This document shows positions 11,325 to 23,300 of a DNA stretch of 64,000 nt, one piece after another. How positions within the stretch are numbered: the first letter of the stretch is position 1; the number at the start of each line of letters is the position of its first letter. This DNA is from Tethya wilhelma. Its lineage: Eukaryota; Porifera; Demospongiae; Tethyida; Tethyidae. The position numbers were made by a program, and so were the translations under genes. Under the pieces are notes generated by a model that did not search any database, was not told the origin of the DNA, and saw only the letters and a program-made list of their open reading frames with translations. The stretch lies in assembly GCA_964030475.1 (NCBI GenBank), contig CAXIPT010000008.1, positions 3,463,074 through 3,527,073 on the forward strand. The letters are read 5' to 3'.

Positions 11325-14090
11325 TATAAAGAAGTAAGTGAAACATATCAAAGTGGTGCAACGCAAACTTTAAGGGTGGGGTTCAAATATGATGACATGC
11401 TTCGAAGCCTTGCATCTGAATTTCAAAATGAAGTGAGAAATCAGGGTGTCAACATTCCAGAGTTACTAGACACACTTCATAAACGGAAACAGAAGATTGA
11501 AGAGAATCTTGGTGATCCCTCAGTTCCTTCCACTCAGGTGTACACAAAAGGAATGGACAGTCTTCCATTGCCAGCCAGTTTTGACTTTGATGCAGCAAAG
11601 AGAGCTGTGCTTACAGATGCCAAAAAACGAGATGATGCCATTAAGGCTGGTCTAGGTTTTCTTCCTGCAGGTGCAAACTTGCCTCATAAAGAAAATGAGG
11701 CATTCAATATGTTATTCAACTACCTTATAACAGATCGCATATTTGCTGAACGTGTATCACTGCATTTGGTGACAAGCTTTTACCAACGGTTTAAAGCTAG
11801 GACCTACTTCATATCATCTGGAGATGAACATCACCACCCAAACTGGCAGGTGGTGAGTGGTATTATACAAGCTGCTCAACTCACCAGGAAAAATGTCCCC
11901 ACTTACACTTGCAGGATCCTTTTAACCTCTGGGAATGGAATCGATGAAAACAACCTACCAGACAACACCACTGATGATTGGACCCAGTATGTCTCTCTCC
12001 AATATTTTGGTGGACAAACTGCTTCAGTCACCATTGATCCTTCTTTTGATCCAATGGCTAGACTTGCTGGAGCGCTTGAATGGACAAGAGGTATACCTCT
12101 GCAGCCAAACATTCTTAAGGACAAGTACTTCAAGACAGCTGGAGCATTGGAGTTGCAAAAGCTTCGCTCAGCAGCAGTGGGTAAAAAGTATGTTGTGAAA
12201 CCCACTGGTTACAACTACTGGCTTAATTTTGTAGTGGATCCTGTGACTAATGAGAGGCATTTCCGGCTAGAAGCTGCTTCTACTACACTTAAACTGACCA
12301 GTACAGTCTTTACTGAGAAAAAGGTACAGAATTCGAATAAGACTTGTATTGTTTTTACACTAACTCTGGAAAACAGCTCAAAAGATGTAGCCAATATTTT
12401 TGGTTTAATTGGCTCAAATGTGCCGCAAAGTGCTTCTTACAAGCTATACCAAGAGGGTCGTAAACGTGATGCTGCAGGTAATATGAAAGATAGTTATTTC
12501 CATGTTTTAGCAGGAGCACTTGCAGAAACCACTGATGAAAATATAGCTTCTTATTTTGTGTTCAAAGAATACAAGGAACCAAAAGCTACTCCACGTGTTC
12601 GTCGTTCAATTCTGGCATACTCTGAAACAGCTAGTACATACACTGTAACAGCATCTTTACCCAAAAAAACAGCTAATTCTATTCTACAGTTGCTTCTTAA
12701 GGACCCTAATCACACAACGGTACCTCAGAGCTCACAGAATAGCTTTTTTTCTGAATTTCTTAACTGGATGGTCAGTGTAGATTCTTCCACAATCTCTCGC
12801 ACTAAAGCAAGTCTTATAATAGAGATACCAGCATCAGGAAATGTCATCTACTCATTTGTCATTCGCACTGCCAGAATGGATGTGATGATTCCCGAGAAAA
12901 GGATTGATTTGATAATGGAGGTAATTGATTCTGGAGTGATAGTTTCAATGAAAGTGACTGGAATGCAGTGGATACAAGATTCATCTAGTGGTGTTCTAAC
13001 ACTAGTCAAAGCAAGCAAGACTCAAGAGGTTCCCATTCTAGCCATAGAAACTAGAATGCTTGTAAGTTACCAAGAAAGGCCTTCAATGAGACCTTCTCTC
13101 TCTCTTCTTGAATTCTTGGAGTGGATACATTACTCAGGTGATTCCAAAGTCCAGCCTGTTTCTTCTAAAGATCTGCTTGATCGTATAGTATCACCACAAG
13201 TGACTTCACAACTGCTAACCAGTGGGAAGTTAAGTAAAGAATCGGCACTGTACCAGTTCATTCAAGCAATGTTGTCTTGGAATGTCGACTCTTCCTCCTC
13301 CTTTGGAGTGGTTAATGATGTCCTGTCAACAGCAGACATCATTCTTACTCAGCCATCAAGCTCACAACAATTCAAAGATTTCTCCATTTCAACCACCACA
13401 ATCTTCATCAAAAACCCAAAGACAAGCAATATTTCAATGAAATTGCAGATGAATGCAACAGATAATGATGGACTTCAAGTCACACTAACATATGAACTTG
13501 ATCATTTTATAGAGGAGTTTGTACAAAATTTCCAGGATTACCTGAGAGCACTGGGGATAAAGAATGATCCCAGTTCCTATAATTTCTCTGATTCCATCAT
13601 GCTGGTCTTGGGATCTGAAACTGCAGGTTTCCTCTCTCTATCTTCATTTACTCGAGCATTAGTGAGTAAAGTATTCCAATGGGAAGTAAATCAGACAACA
13701 TCTTATGCCAAGTACATTAGCTCTCCAGTAGGTCCAAAGATACTAGAAGCCACTCTCGCTGCTTCAATTCCTGATGATGAGAACACAACCAATTTAGGAA
13801 TTGACAAGGTCTTTCAGTTGAAATCTCTTGCTTTTAAACTCCCAAATGTATTCCAATCAGATCAAGCACAAATGGAAAATTCAGCTCCTTACTTAACAGC
13901 TGATGTATTAGTTGCCAACAAATCAGCAAGAATTACAGCAGTTACCCCTCAGGGAGATGATCTTCCATCTCTCAAAGTTGAGCTTACACAGAGCATCAGT
14001 CTCAATGACATTGTAGCTCTTCTCGGTCTGGATAGCAGCATAACCAATGCAAATGTTCCCTTGCTTTCAAGCCTCCTCAAGGACATTTAA
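11325..14090 (+). CDS. Segment 2: beta-rich repeat region, first part
   Basis: This is the same frame as segment 1, reading YKEVSETYQSG after the TGA; the first ATG in it is at 11376. About 900 residues follow. The N-terminal part (11376-11900) is mixed helical and charged. The rest alternates hydrophobic and polar residues like beta strands. Some stretches resemble a recurring pattern in segment 3: an LGL or FGL turn, then PLL..LL and a beta strand (for example IVALLGLDSS near the end). I do not recognise a named family. The frame ends at TAA 14088, after which coding continues in frame (ITSAGFTIQQKV). Confidence 0.65.
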   Translation, partial: YKEVSETYQSGATQTLRVGFKYDDMLRSLASEFQNEVRNQGVNIPELLDTLHKRKQKIEENLGDPSVPSTQVYTKGMDSLPLPASFDFDAAKRAVLTDAKKRDDAIKAGLGFLPAGANLPHKENEAFNMLFNYLITDRIFAERVSLHLVTSFYQRFKARTYFISSGDEHHHPNWQVVSGIIQAAQLTRKNVPTYTCRILLTSGNGIDENNLPDNTTDDWTQYVSLQYFGGQTASVTIDPSFDPMARLAGALEWTRGIPLQPNILKDKYFKTAGALELQKLRSAAVGKKYVVKPTGYNYWLNFVVDPVTNERHFRLEAASTTLKLTSTVFTEKKVQNSNKTCIVFTLTLENSSKDVANIFGLIGSNVPQSASYKLYQEGRKRDAAGNMKDSYFHVLAGALAETTDENIASYFVFKEYKEPKATPRVRRSILAYSETASTYTVTASLPKKTANSILQLLLKDPNHTTVPQSSQNSFFSEFLNWMVSVDSSTISRTKASLIIEIPASGNVIYSFVIRTARMDVMIPEKRIDLIMEVIDSGVIVSMKVTGMQWIQDSSSGVLTLVKASKTQEVPILAIETRMLVSYQERPSMRPSLSLLEFLEWIHYSGDSKVQPVSSKDLLDRIVSPQVTSQLLTSGKLSKESALYQFIQAMLSWNVDSSSSFGVVNDVLSTADIILTQPSSSQQFKDFSISTTTIFIKNPKTSNISMKLQMNATDNDGLQVTLTYELDHFIEEFVQNFQDYLRALGIKNDPSSYNFSDSIMLVLGSETAGFLSLSSFTRALVSKVFQWEVNQTTSYAKYISSPVGPKILEATLAASIPDDENTTNLGIDKVFQLKSLAFKLPNVFQSDQAQMENSAPYLTADVLVANKSARITAVTPQGDDLPSLKVELTQSISLNDIVALLGLDSSITNANVPLLSSLLKDI

Positions 14091-17000
14091 ATTACATCTG
14101 CTGGTTTTACCATTCAACAGAAAGTACTTAACTCCAATCAATCATGGCTTTCATCCGTGTTCTTTGCTGTTCAATTCACAAATGTGAGTTCATATCTTCC
14201 TTCTGCTTTCTCTAGCCTAGAAGATATTGAAGCTCAAGTTGTAGTATATCAACCACTGCTCTCTTCTAGAAAGATCTCAGTCAATATCAGATTCAAGTTC
14301 ATGGTTGCTGTACAGGGAAATGATGGTAATACAAAGAATATCAACCTAGCAGCTATTCTCAGTGCTGAGCCAGTCCAAGTGACCAGCAAAGTGGACTCAA
14401 GCTACAACTTCTCAGTAGCTATTCAAATTTCATCTAACACTGTAGATCCAAGCCAAGGACTGACTCTATCTGCAATACTGACTGCTTTTGGCCTTGAAGC
14501 AGCAGTAACCTCTGCTGAATCCATTCCATTTATCAAATCACTTCTTGAAAATGTAGTCCTCAGAGAACTGAGAATTACTTTGAACACAGTCAGTAAATCA
14601 ATTCAGTCGTTCCTTCTCAAAGTCTATATTCCCAGCTGGAAGTTGTTTAGCAATAAAGTAGAGCTCAGTAAATTCGAAATCTATCTCAGTTACAACAATG
14701 GAGACTGGGCTACTAGATTTGAAGGAAACGCAACATTTGATGAAGAGTATCCCATAACAATTGGGTTTGACCTCGTTTCAAACGTGAATCAAGAAGCAAG
14801 ATTTACATTTACTAACTTGAACTATGACTTCACCATTCTAAAATTTCTAAGTATGTTTGGACTTGGAAACCTTGACAGCATTCCAGTGCTGGGACAAGTC
14901 CTCAGTATAGCAGTCACAGATGCTAAACTCATGCTTCAGAAGAATGATAGTGGAGTCCTAGCAACTGAAGGACAGGTGTCTCTGTACAAGGAGTCCATTA
15001 ACCTTGGCAGTATCTTCCACCTTTCACAAGTCAGTGTTACAATCGGTTTTATTCGTACTGAGAAAAGCAACTATGTCTTTGGTTTCTCTGTTGAGGGATT
15101 CATCAACCAGAAGATATACCTCAGTGTAGCTTACGATCCCAACACCCAAGTATTATCTGGGCAAGCGCTCATTGCTAGTTTTAAAACAGCTGGCCTGAGT
15201 GATGCAGTTGGGGCATTCCTTCAGACCGGATCCAATGCACTGAGCAAAAACTCTGTGTACTCAAGTGTATCGGATTCGTTTACAGCAGCAATCTCTGTTG
15301 CATTTAATTGGAAATCGGGTGACTTCAGCCTAAAGAGTCTGATAGTGGATCTCAGGAATGTGTTCTCCATTGGACCTATCAATTTGGAGCAGTTGCGATT
15401 TGAATACAGCAAGACTGATACTTCACCTGCTGCAGATGACACTGGTGGCAAGCAATTGTTACCAGCAGGCAGTCATATCAAGCTGATAGGAGTGTTGGTA
15501 GGAAAGCCTGATAAAAAATTCAGTGCTATTGTGGAATTCAATCTCAACAAAGACACAACAGGTGCATCAACGATAACAGCTTCTATCAGACCAGCAAAAG
15601 AGAACACTCTCACACTGTTATCATTTCTGTCCTTGTTCAGTATCACCCCTCCTACAGTCCCAACTATTGAAGGACAAGACACACCAAACTTCTTTGATCT
15701 TGCTCTGAAAGAAGGATCAGTTGAGTTATCTCTTCCTAATTACAGTGTGACTAGCCTCCATGTTAAAGTGGAAACAACAAATGCAGTCAATCTACTGGAT
15801 TCTCCTCAAATCACACTGGAGAATCTCTCTTTTGAGGTTAACTACTCCAAATCAGCTTCTCCTACAACTACTGGTACTTTACTTGGAGCTATTACACTGC
15901 TTGGAATAAAAGTTGCTGTGCAGGGAAGCAAAGAGACAAATGGTACAGTTTTCAAAGCAGTTGTTGGCCCAGAGAGTGCAAATCTTCAAGACTTCATCAA
16001 TACTCTCACTCCAGTAGACACCACTTCACCTGCCATTCCTTCTGATGTGGGACTGCCAAAACCAGTTCCAGTTTATATCGCAGAGCTGGTAGTTGGTCTC
16101 TTGACTGACAAGAAGAGCATTGCCTTCAAAGGTGCATCTCAGCTACATTGGATTATAGACCTTGGGTTTACAAACTTTCAGATTCTAGAACTGGGTGGTC
16201 TTGTTAACTATATCAAGATGCGAACTGGAGACATGAGTTCCAAATACAGTGCTTTTGTCACTGGTAAGTTCCAGTTCTCTTCGAGTATTCTAATGGAGGC
16301 CGAGCTACACTTTGGAGCGACTATTGACACAGCTCTTGCAGTGCTTGTCACAGATGCTAATCAGGTGAAAGTTAACTCTGTTGCTGACAATCTTCTAAGG
16401 TTTAATCAATCCAAGACACCCACTGATGCCAGCACACCATCACCACCATCAACCTCTGAAAAATCTACTGGAGCTATTGCTTTTACAGATCTGCTACCAT
16501 CATCGACTTCCAGCCTTGTCAGTCTCACAAATGTCTACATTAACTTGAACCTAAGTCAGTCAGTATTTCTCCTGTTGGGTCAAGTTGAGTCACTAGGCTC
16601 TGGCTACCTTTTAGCTGGAAAATTTTCACCTCAACAGACTCGATATGGGTATGCATTTGGCATAAGTTTACCACAAGGATTCAGATTCTCACAACTTCTT
16701 TCAGCACTTGCACCAATTGATGATATAGTCCAAGTCAGAAAGGCCACTTGTGTTGTGATGTCTATGGAAAATATTAAAGTTAATGATGTTGTTGAGAAAA
16801 TGAATGCTGCTAAGAATTCAGCCATTCTCCCTGAAGACACAGGTGGACTTATTTTTCCTTTTACTGATCTTCAACTTGACGAGGCTACAAAAAACCTGAC
16901 CCTCACCAAAGGAATGAGTTTCTATGCTGAATTTGACATACCTGCATTAGGAAGTGACTCTATTTTCCACAGTATTATTCAAATCAGTAGCTCACCAAAT

Positions 17001-17495
17001 ATTCCAGCTGTCATAATCAGTGCAATAATTGCAAGTGACCCAACTGAAAGTGAATTCAGAGCTCATTTGGCACAGCTGACACTACTAGGCCTTTTTAAAT
17101 TCAACGATGTCACAATGATCTATCGTCCAAACAGTTTGGTAACACTTGAACTACATGGCACTATCACTATCAACTTGGGTGACGTTTCCTACAGCTTCTA
17201 TGGCTCATTTACTTCAACTAAAACTGATGCAGTGTTTTCTGTCACAAGTGACCCCAGCAAACAAGTTACCATTCACGAGCCATTGGGAATGTTTGGAATA
17301 TCATTAGAAGATGCCAGACTAACACTAAGATATGATTTCCCAAAAAATGGTCCTAAAACTTCAAGCATGGAAATTGCTGCCTCTGTCAATTTCTACTCTT
17401 CAGATTCTCTAAACCCTAATAGTCCTCAATCACATGATCCAGTCCTCACACTGAGTGGACTTATAGCTTTAAAAGCTATTCTCCAGTTGTTGTAA
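14091..17495 (+). CDS. Segment 3: beta-rich repeat region, second part
   Basis: About 1,130 residues in the same frame as segment 2. A module of roughly 150-200 residues recurs. Its most visible signature is a short helix with FGL or similar, then a proline-containing turn and LL..V.L, seen as ILTAFGLEAA..SIPFIKSLL and FLSMFGLGNLDSIPVLGQVL. N-glycosylation-type NxS/T sites are frequent, which would suit an extracellular protein. No named domain is recognised. The frame is lost near the AAAA run at 17470-17473; beyond it the sense continues in another frame (SPVVVSIAISPTKPL), ending the original frame at TAA 17493. Confidence 0.65.
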   Translation: MTSAGFTIQQKVLNSNQSWLSSVFFAVQFTNVSSYLPSAFSSLEDIEAQVVVYQPLLSSRKISVNIRFKFMVAVQGNDGNTKNINLAAILSAEPVQVTSKVDSSYNFSVAIQISSNTVDPSQGLTLSAILTAFGLEAAVTSAESIPFIKSLLENVVLRELRITLNTVSKSIQSFLLKVYIPSWKLFSNKVELSKFEIYLSYNNGDWATRFEGNATFDEEYPITIGFDLVSNVNQEARFTFTNLNYDFTILKFLSMFGLGNLDSIPVLGQVLSIAVTDAKLMLQKNDSGVLATEGQVSLYKESINLGSIFHLSQVSVTIGFIRTEKSNYVFGFSVEGFINQKIYLSVAYDPNTQVLSGQALIASFKTAGLSDAVGAFLQTGSNALSKNSVYSSVSDSFTAAISVAFNWKSGDFSLKSLIVDLRNVFSIGPINLEQLRFEYSKTDTSPAADDTGGKQLLPAGSHIKLIGVLVGKPDKKFSAIVEFNLNKDTTGASTITASIRPAKENTLTLLSFLSLFSITPPTVPTIEGQDTPNFFDLALKEGSVELSLPNYSVTSLHVKVETTNAVNLLDSPQITLENLSFEVNYSKSASPTTTGTLLGAITLLGIKVAVQGSKETNGTVFKAVVGPESANLQDFINTLTPVDTTSPAIPSDVGLPKPVPVYIAELVVGLLTDKKSIAFKGASQLHWIIDLGFTNFQILELGGLVNYIKMRTGDMSSKYSAFVTGKFQFSSSILMEAELHFGATIDTALAVLVTDANQVKVNSVADNLLRFNQSKTPTDASTPSPPSTSEKSTGAIAFTDLLPSSTSSLVSLTNVYINLNLSQSVFLLLGQVESLGSGYLLAGKFSPQQTRYGYAFGISLPQGFRFSQLLSALAPIDDIVQVRKATCVVMSMENIKVNDVVEKMNAAKNSAILPEDTGGLIFPFTDLQLDEATKNLTLTKGMSFYAEFDIPALGSDSIFHSIIQISSSPNIPAVIISAIIASDPTESEFRAHLAQLTLLGLFKFNDVTMIYRPNSLVTLELHGTITINLGDVSYSFYGSFTSTKTDAVFSVTSDPSKQVTIHEPLGMFGISLEDARLTLRYDFPKNGPKTSSMEIAASVNFYSSDSLNPNSPQSHDPVLTLSGLIALKAILQLL

Positions 17496-20317
17496 GCATT
17501 GCCATTTCTCCAACAAAACCACTCACAATTGCTGACCTTGTAGCAACTATCCTTAAATGGAAATATAACTTGGGCTTTCTCAACATCAGTTTCATTGGTG
17601 GCCTAATCTATTATGCCAGTCTTCCAGATGGAGAGACATCCCTCACCATAGATGATGTTGAATACAAAAGTGGTTATCATATCTCTGCTGACACTGAGAT
17701 ATTTGATATAGTCTTCACAATTGAAGCTAACATTCCTTTGGACAAGTCTCAGGTTAGTATCACAGGATATGCCCATCAGCCGATTGATTTGGGATTTGCT
17801 AAATTCACAGGAAAGAAGGACAGCGACCCCAGCCAGCCTGACGAAAGTAAGAGCCCACAGCTCACATTTACAACAAGTTCATCCAGTACTTCTATTTCCA
17901 TTGGTATTGGTCTTGTTCTCTTTAAAGTTCCTCTAGCCACAGCAGATATTGGCTACAACTTGACAAAGAAAGTATTCACTGGAACACTCACCTACAGTGG
18001 CACTGTTGGCTTCATTGAGAATCCTTCAATATCATTCGAATGGAGCAAAGAATCAGGCTTTAAGGTGACCAGTTTCCCATCATCTGGTGCATTTGACTTC
18101 GATCTTTTGGACAAACTTAAAAATTACAAAGACAGCTGTGGTGCACTTGTTGACCTTGCTTTCAAGGAAGCAATTCAAACCAAATTCAACATTAACACAA
18201 GTATTGCAAAAACAACTCAGCCAGATGACTTCTTAGCCGAAATTCAAATCACTGGAACTTATGATGTACTTCTTGCTGGAGAAGCTAAAATTGCATCAGT
18301 TCCAATTCCTGACTTGAGTGTCGGAATACCACGTGAAGATGATTTCTCGTTAAACAAACTTCCTCAGTTTATCCTTGACTTGTTCACAAAGAATGCAGAC
18401 CGGATTGTACAGCAGATAGTTGATGATCCAAAGAGATTAGGGGCAATCCTTGGCATTGTAGCTCTTAAAACAGTCTCTCAACAGGTTATTCAGACACTGG
18501 TTTGCAGGAAGGTACGGTCCTCTGATATTGATCCTGATAACACTGATGATGATCCAACAGATGATGACTTTAACGATGCAGATAAGAATGAAAATGATTT
18601 TGATGACTTTGCAGATAAATTTGAGGACGCTGCAGGAGATTTGGCTGAAGCTGGAGAAGTTGCAGCTGGAGGTGAAGGAGCTGCTGAATCTGCACTTGGA
18701 ATACTTGGAGGGATTTTAGGTGCCATTGCGTCTATCCTTTCCTTCTTTGGTATTGGAAGTTATCGACGGAAGAAGAAAGAAGCAGAAAAGAGAAAGCGAA
18801 GAATTGAAGGGAAAAGACAGCGGCTTAGAAAGAAGATGGAGGCGTTATTAGACATTAAAAACACACCAAGGGCCACATTTACTTCACCGAATCAACTACA
18901 TGTATCCTGGAATCCTCTAGCTCAAAGTGTGGCTAATTACCACCTTGTTGTCACTGGGACACTACTGCCACCACCAGGTAGTGAGGCTTCTAGAACTGTT
19001 ACACTATTTGACAGTGTCATTCCACAAACTGAGCAGCAAATTACAAGTCAAGAGCTCTATAATGCAGTTGGCATCACTGTAACTGTGAATGCAACTTTAA
19101 CAGCTACTGGAAGTAATTGGCACACAGCTACATTCAATGGGAAATCATACAGAACAGATGTTCCCAATGTTCACCCTACGCTACATGCTCCAACTCAAGT
19201 GACTGCAACATATGACCGTGATACTCTCAGAATAACAGCAACTGCTTCATCAGTTAACTATGCAAAAGCATATCTCTTTCAGCTGATTGAAGGAACTGAT
19301 GTACCATACACTGTGATTACTCAAACAACATACACTGTACCACAAGACTCAAAAACTACAAAGATCAGTGTATCATTTGACCATTCCAACATATCATCAA
19401 CTGCAACTGGTCCCTTCAAAGTTCGATGCCAAGCAGTTGCTGAAAGTGGCTCTGGTATTGCCACCAGTGTTTCCACATATTCTACACCATTATCTCTTGT
19501 CCCTCCACCACAAGATCTGACTCTTGTTCTCCCTCACTTTGAAGAGTCAAATCAAGACATTACACTCAATTGGAGACTTCCACAATCAACTGATCAAAAG
19601 AGCATCAGTGGCTTCTTGTGTAGGATTGCACACAAGGTATCCAACACAGTCCTCATATCCTATAATGTGCAGAAGCCTGCTTCTCAGGAAGGTCAGCCAC
19701 CTCCAGATATTCCCACTACACACTCATTTTCAATTGATAATGTCGTTCAGGCACTCACATCCAATAATCTGATTCCAGACCCACCTGGCTCAATAGAATT
19801 GGAGGTACAAGTCAGTACTGCTGGTATCAATAGTACAGAGATTCACAGTATCTTCATTGGATCTACTATAACCTCTTTGAAGCCCCCGGAGGAGGTGGGA
19901 TTCAATTTCTCTGTTGATAACAGTGTTTTAACAGTCTCATGGAAATATACCCAGGAGACAGGTATATATGGTATTGAGATAACTGATGATACACCTCAAA
20001 TGGTGTTTTCAAAGAAAGTTACAGTCAATAAGGATAACACGTATGATGACACTTCTGACCCTGCCTCAGTGGACCAAAAAGTCTGCTATAAATTACCATA
20101 TAGCGATCTTTCTTCAATTAATGACTCCACTGTGAACTATACAGTTCAACTTACAGCAGTGACCACTGGCAATGAACACCTTGATTCAATGGTTTCCAGT
20201 AAAGCATTAAACTCATTGCAAAGACTACGTCCTCCAACAGAAGTCAGTCTTCAATTCAATTCAAACACTGGTAATGTTGATGTAGAATTCAACTCAATTC
20301 CAAATGCATCAGGATAG
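17496..20317 (+). CDS. Segment 4: end of repeats, charged linker, FN3-like modules
   Basis: The correct frame here is open from about 17420. After one more beta-rich module comes an acidic stretch (DNTDDDPTDDDFNDADKNEN), then a hydrophobic, glycine-rich segment (GILGGILGAIASILSFFGIG) and a strongly basic stretch (RRKKKEAEKRKRR). This pattern could be a membrane segment with a cytoplasmic-side basic anchor, or a flexible hinge. Fibronectin-III-like modules follow, each starting with a PP.xV or similar turn and containing a W or an equivalent core residue (LHVSWNPL, ITLNWRLP, LTVSWKYT). The frame ends at TAG 20315-20317 in the middle of an FN3 strand; the next codons read YYLFKLQSGS. Confidence 0.7.
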
Positions 20318-23300
20318 TATTACTTGTTTAAGCTCCAAAGTGGCTCAACAGTTTTGGCAAGTGCTACCATTCCTAAGCCAACAACACAGAGTAATCCTCC
20401 TTCAGAATCAATAATTAATGGGAGTCTGAATATTAATAGCTTCATTGATCAGTTAAGAGGAGCAGATCAAGTTCATGGCACTGTCCAAGCAATAGGTGGT
20501 GGAAAGTTCTTGAGCAGTTCTTCTGTGACATTTACCACTGCTTTAACTGTACTTCAACCACCATCAAACCTGACATACAGTTTTTCGCCAACAGAAGAGA
20601 CCATCACTATCACATGCTCTCAGATTGATACTGTGTCTGAATATCTTCTTGGCCTATCGAATGACAGCAACAGCAATGTAGTATCCATGAAAGGTACTGT
20701 ACTGAACAATCAAGTCTCTGTTAATCTTCCGATAAAGAACATCAACAAATCAGCTATTAAAGAGTGGAAAGTGTTTGCACAGTCTCTTGCTGGTGATGCT
20801 ACTCACTTGCCTAGCCCTCACAGCTTCTTGGGAAACACTGTCCATGTTCTACCTAAGCCTGAAGTACAGCAACCATCCTTTACTGGCAACTATGAATTTC
20901 TGAAAGTGACTTGGTCACAAATTGCTAACTTAAAGGAATCAAGCTATAAACTCACTGTTACTGCTATGAAAGGTGATCTTGAACTTTTCAGCACAAGTGA
21001 AGCAATTATTAGAGTATCATATAATGGTGGTCAAGTTGTGGCTTATGTCAATATGTATGGCAGTTATCCAGAATGGTACTCTGCTCAAAGTGAACTTACA
21101 TCATTGACTGGTAAAGTTGTGGCCATTGGAGCTGACTACTACATCTCAAGTTCTCCTGGTGTAATGCCCACAATAGCAAGATTTGATCGTCCTCAAAATT
21201 TGCGGTACGGTTACAACTCTGACAAGGATCTCATTATACTTACATGTGATGGAGTTGCAGAAGTTTCACGATACACACTCGGACTAAAAAGTACAGAACA
21301 TCATGGTATAATTGTTTCCACGACCGTGGATAAAATGGACAACAAAGTTTCAGCTTCTCTGGATGGAAATAGGTTACGACGAAGAAATAGTGAGTGGATC
21401 ATTTTTTGTGAGTCAGCTGGGGACTCCCAACACTTTCCAAGTGTGGAATTAACTCTTGAAAGTAATGTAAAAGTCCTTGATGCTCCTGAAGTTGGATTTA
21501 ACTCTCTCACATACAGTGCTTCAGAGCGAATACTTAATCTGTCTTGGTCACCAGTTCAAGAAGCATCAGAATACACTATCAGTGTAACATATGCTAACAC
21601 TAATCATCAAGATAACTCCTTTGAAGTATCTTCTCCACCAAATCAAAACTCTCTCCAGATTGATATGAGACAGCAGGTTCAAAATTGGGATACCGTCTTT
21701 AAAACAGTCTCTTCAATCGATGCCTTGGTCAAAGCAATTGGTTCTGGCTACTTTATTACAAGTAGTAAACGTTACTCTGCAACCTTAAGACGTTTCAATA
21801 GTCCAAGAGATGTTGCTATTACTTCAACCAGTAAATATGTGGCAGTAACATGGTCTTATGTTTCTTTGTCTACTGGATATACAGCTGTAATCAAAGTGAA
21901 TGGAATGCAGGTTATTTCACAAGAAATTGATCTTAGTGAACAGAGGCTTGTTGTACCACTTAGTGATATAATAAAAGATGGAAGCCTTCCAGTGTATCAT
22001 GTTCGGGCAGAAATAACAGCTGCATCAGATTCACGTGGTATCTATTTACCAAGTACACCTGGTGTTGCTGAAAAAGACATTCAAGCCAATAAGACTGTAC
22101 AAAGTCAACAATTTGGAGGGAGAGGTGGTTCAGCATTTAATGATCCAGTTCAAACCCACTCACCATCTATTGTTGGGATTAAAGCTCTAAGAATTCGTCA
22201 TGGCAATCAAGTTGATTCAATTCAAGTGACCTACCTCTTGGCTGATGGATCTACTTACCTTGGACCCAAGCATGGTGGTGATGGAGGTAATGAGACATAC
22301 ATCAAGTTCACTGCTGGAGAACACATTGTAAAGGTGCTTGGGAAGACTAATGATACCCTTGTGGACCAACTGACATTCATTACCAAGTCAGCAAATGGCA
22401 TTGAAAGGAAGTATGGACCATTTGGAAAATCAGGAGTAACACCATCATTTCAAGTGACTGGAAAATTCTCGGGAGTGTTTGGGCGTGCTAGTAATATTCT
22501 TAATGCTATTGGTTTTTTCATGGTCTCCATTCCAATTGAAACAACAAGAAGCCCAAAATATGGAGGTACTGGTGGAACATCCTTTGACCCAATGCTTATT
22601 CACTCTCCTCAGATAGTGGGCATAAGAGCTCTATGGATTCGCCATGAAAATGGTTTGATTATTTCCATCCAAGCCACATACATCTTAGAAGATGGTACCA
22701 CATGGGAGGCTCCAAAACGTGGCACTGGTACGGGAAGTACTGAGAGCTACATTCAGTTTGATGTTGGTGAATATATCACAAGAGTAGATGGATCATATTA
22801 TACAGTTATTAATCATCTCACATTCACTACTGAGAAAGCAGATGGTACAGTCAAGAGGTATGGCCCATATGGACGTGGTGGTGTGACACCATTTACAGTA
22901 AGTGGACACAGAGTCATTAGTTTGTTTGGAAGAAGTGGACTCTTACTGGATGCTATTGGATTTCATCATGCTGAACTTCCACTCAAAATGATACCAACTT
23001 CAAAACATTTTGGTGGAAATGGAGGCAATGCATTCAGTGATAATGTATCCACTCATAAGCCGGAGATAACTGGGATTAAAGCAATCAGAATCAGACATGA
23101 CAATCACGTTGACTCAATCCAGGCTACTTATCGATGTGCAGATGGCTCCACCTGCGTTGCTCCCAAGCATGGTGGTAATGCAGGACAAGAATCATACATT
23201 CAGTTTGCAGACAACGAGAATGTAATACGTATTGAAGGGAAGACTAACAATGTTCTTGTGGATCAACTGACTTTTGTGACACTCAAAGCTGATGGGTCAA

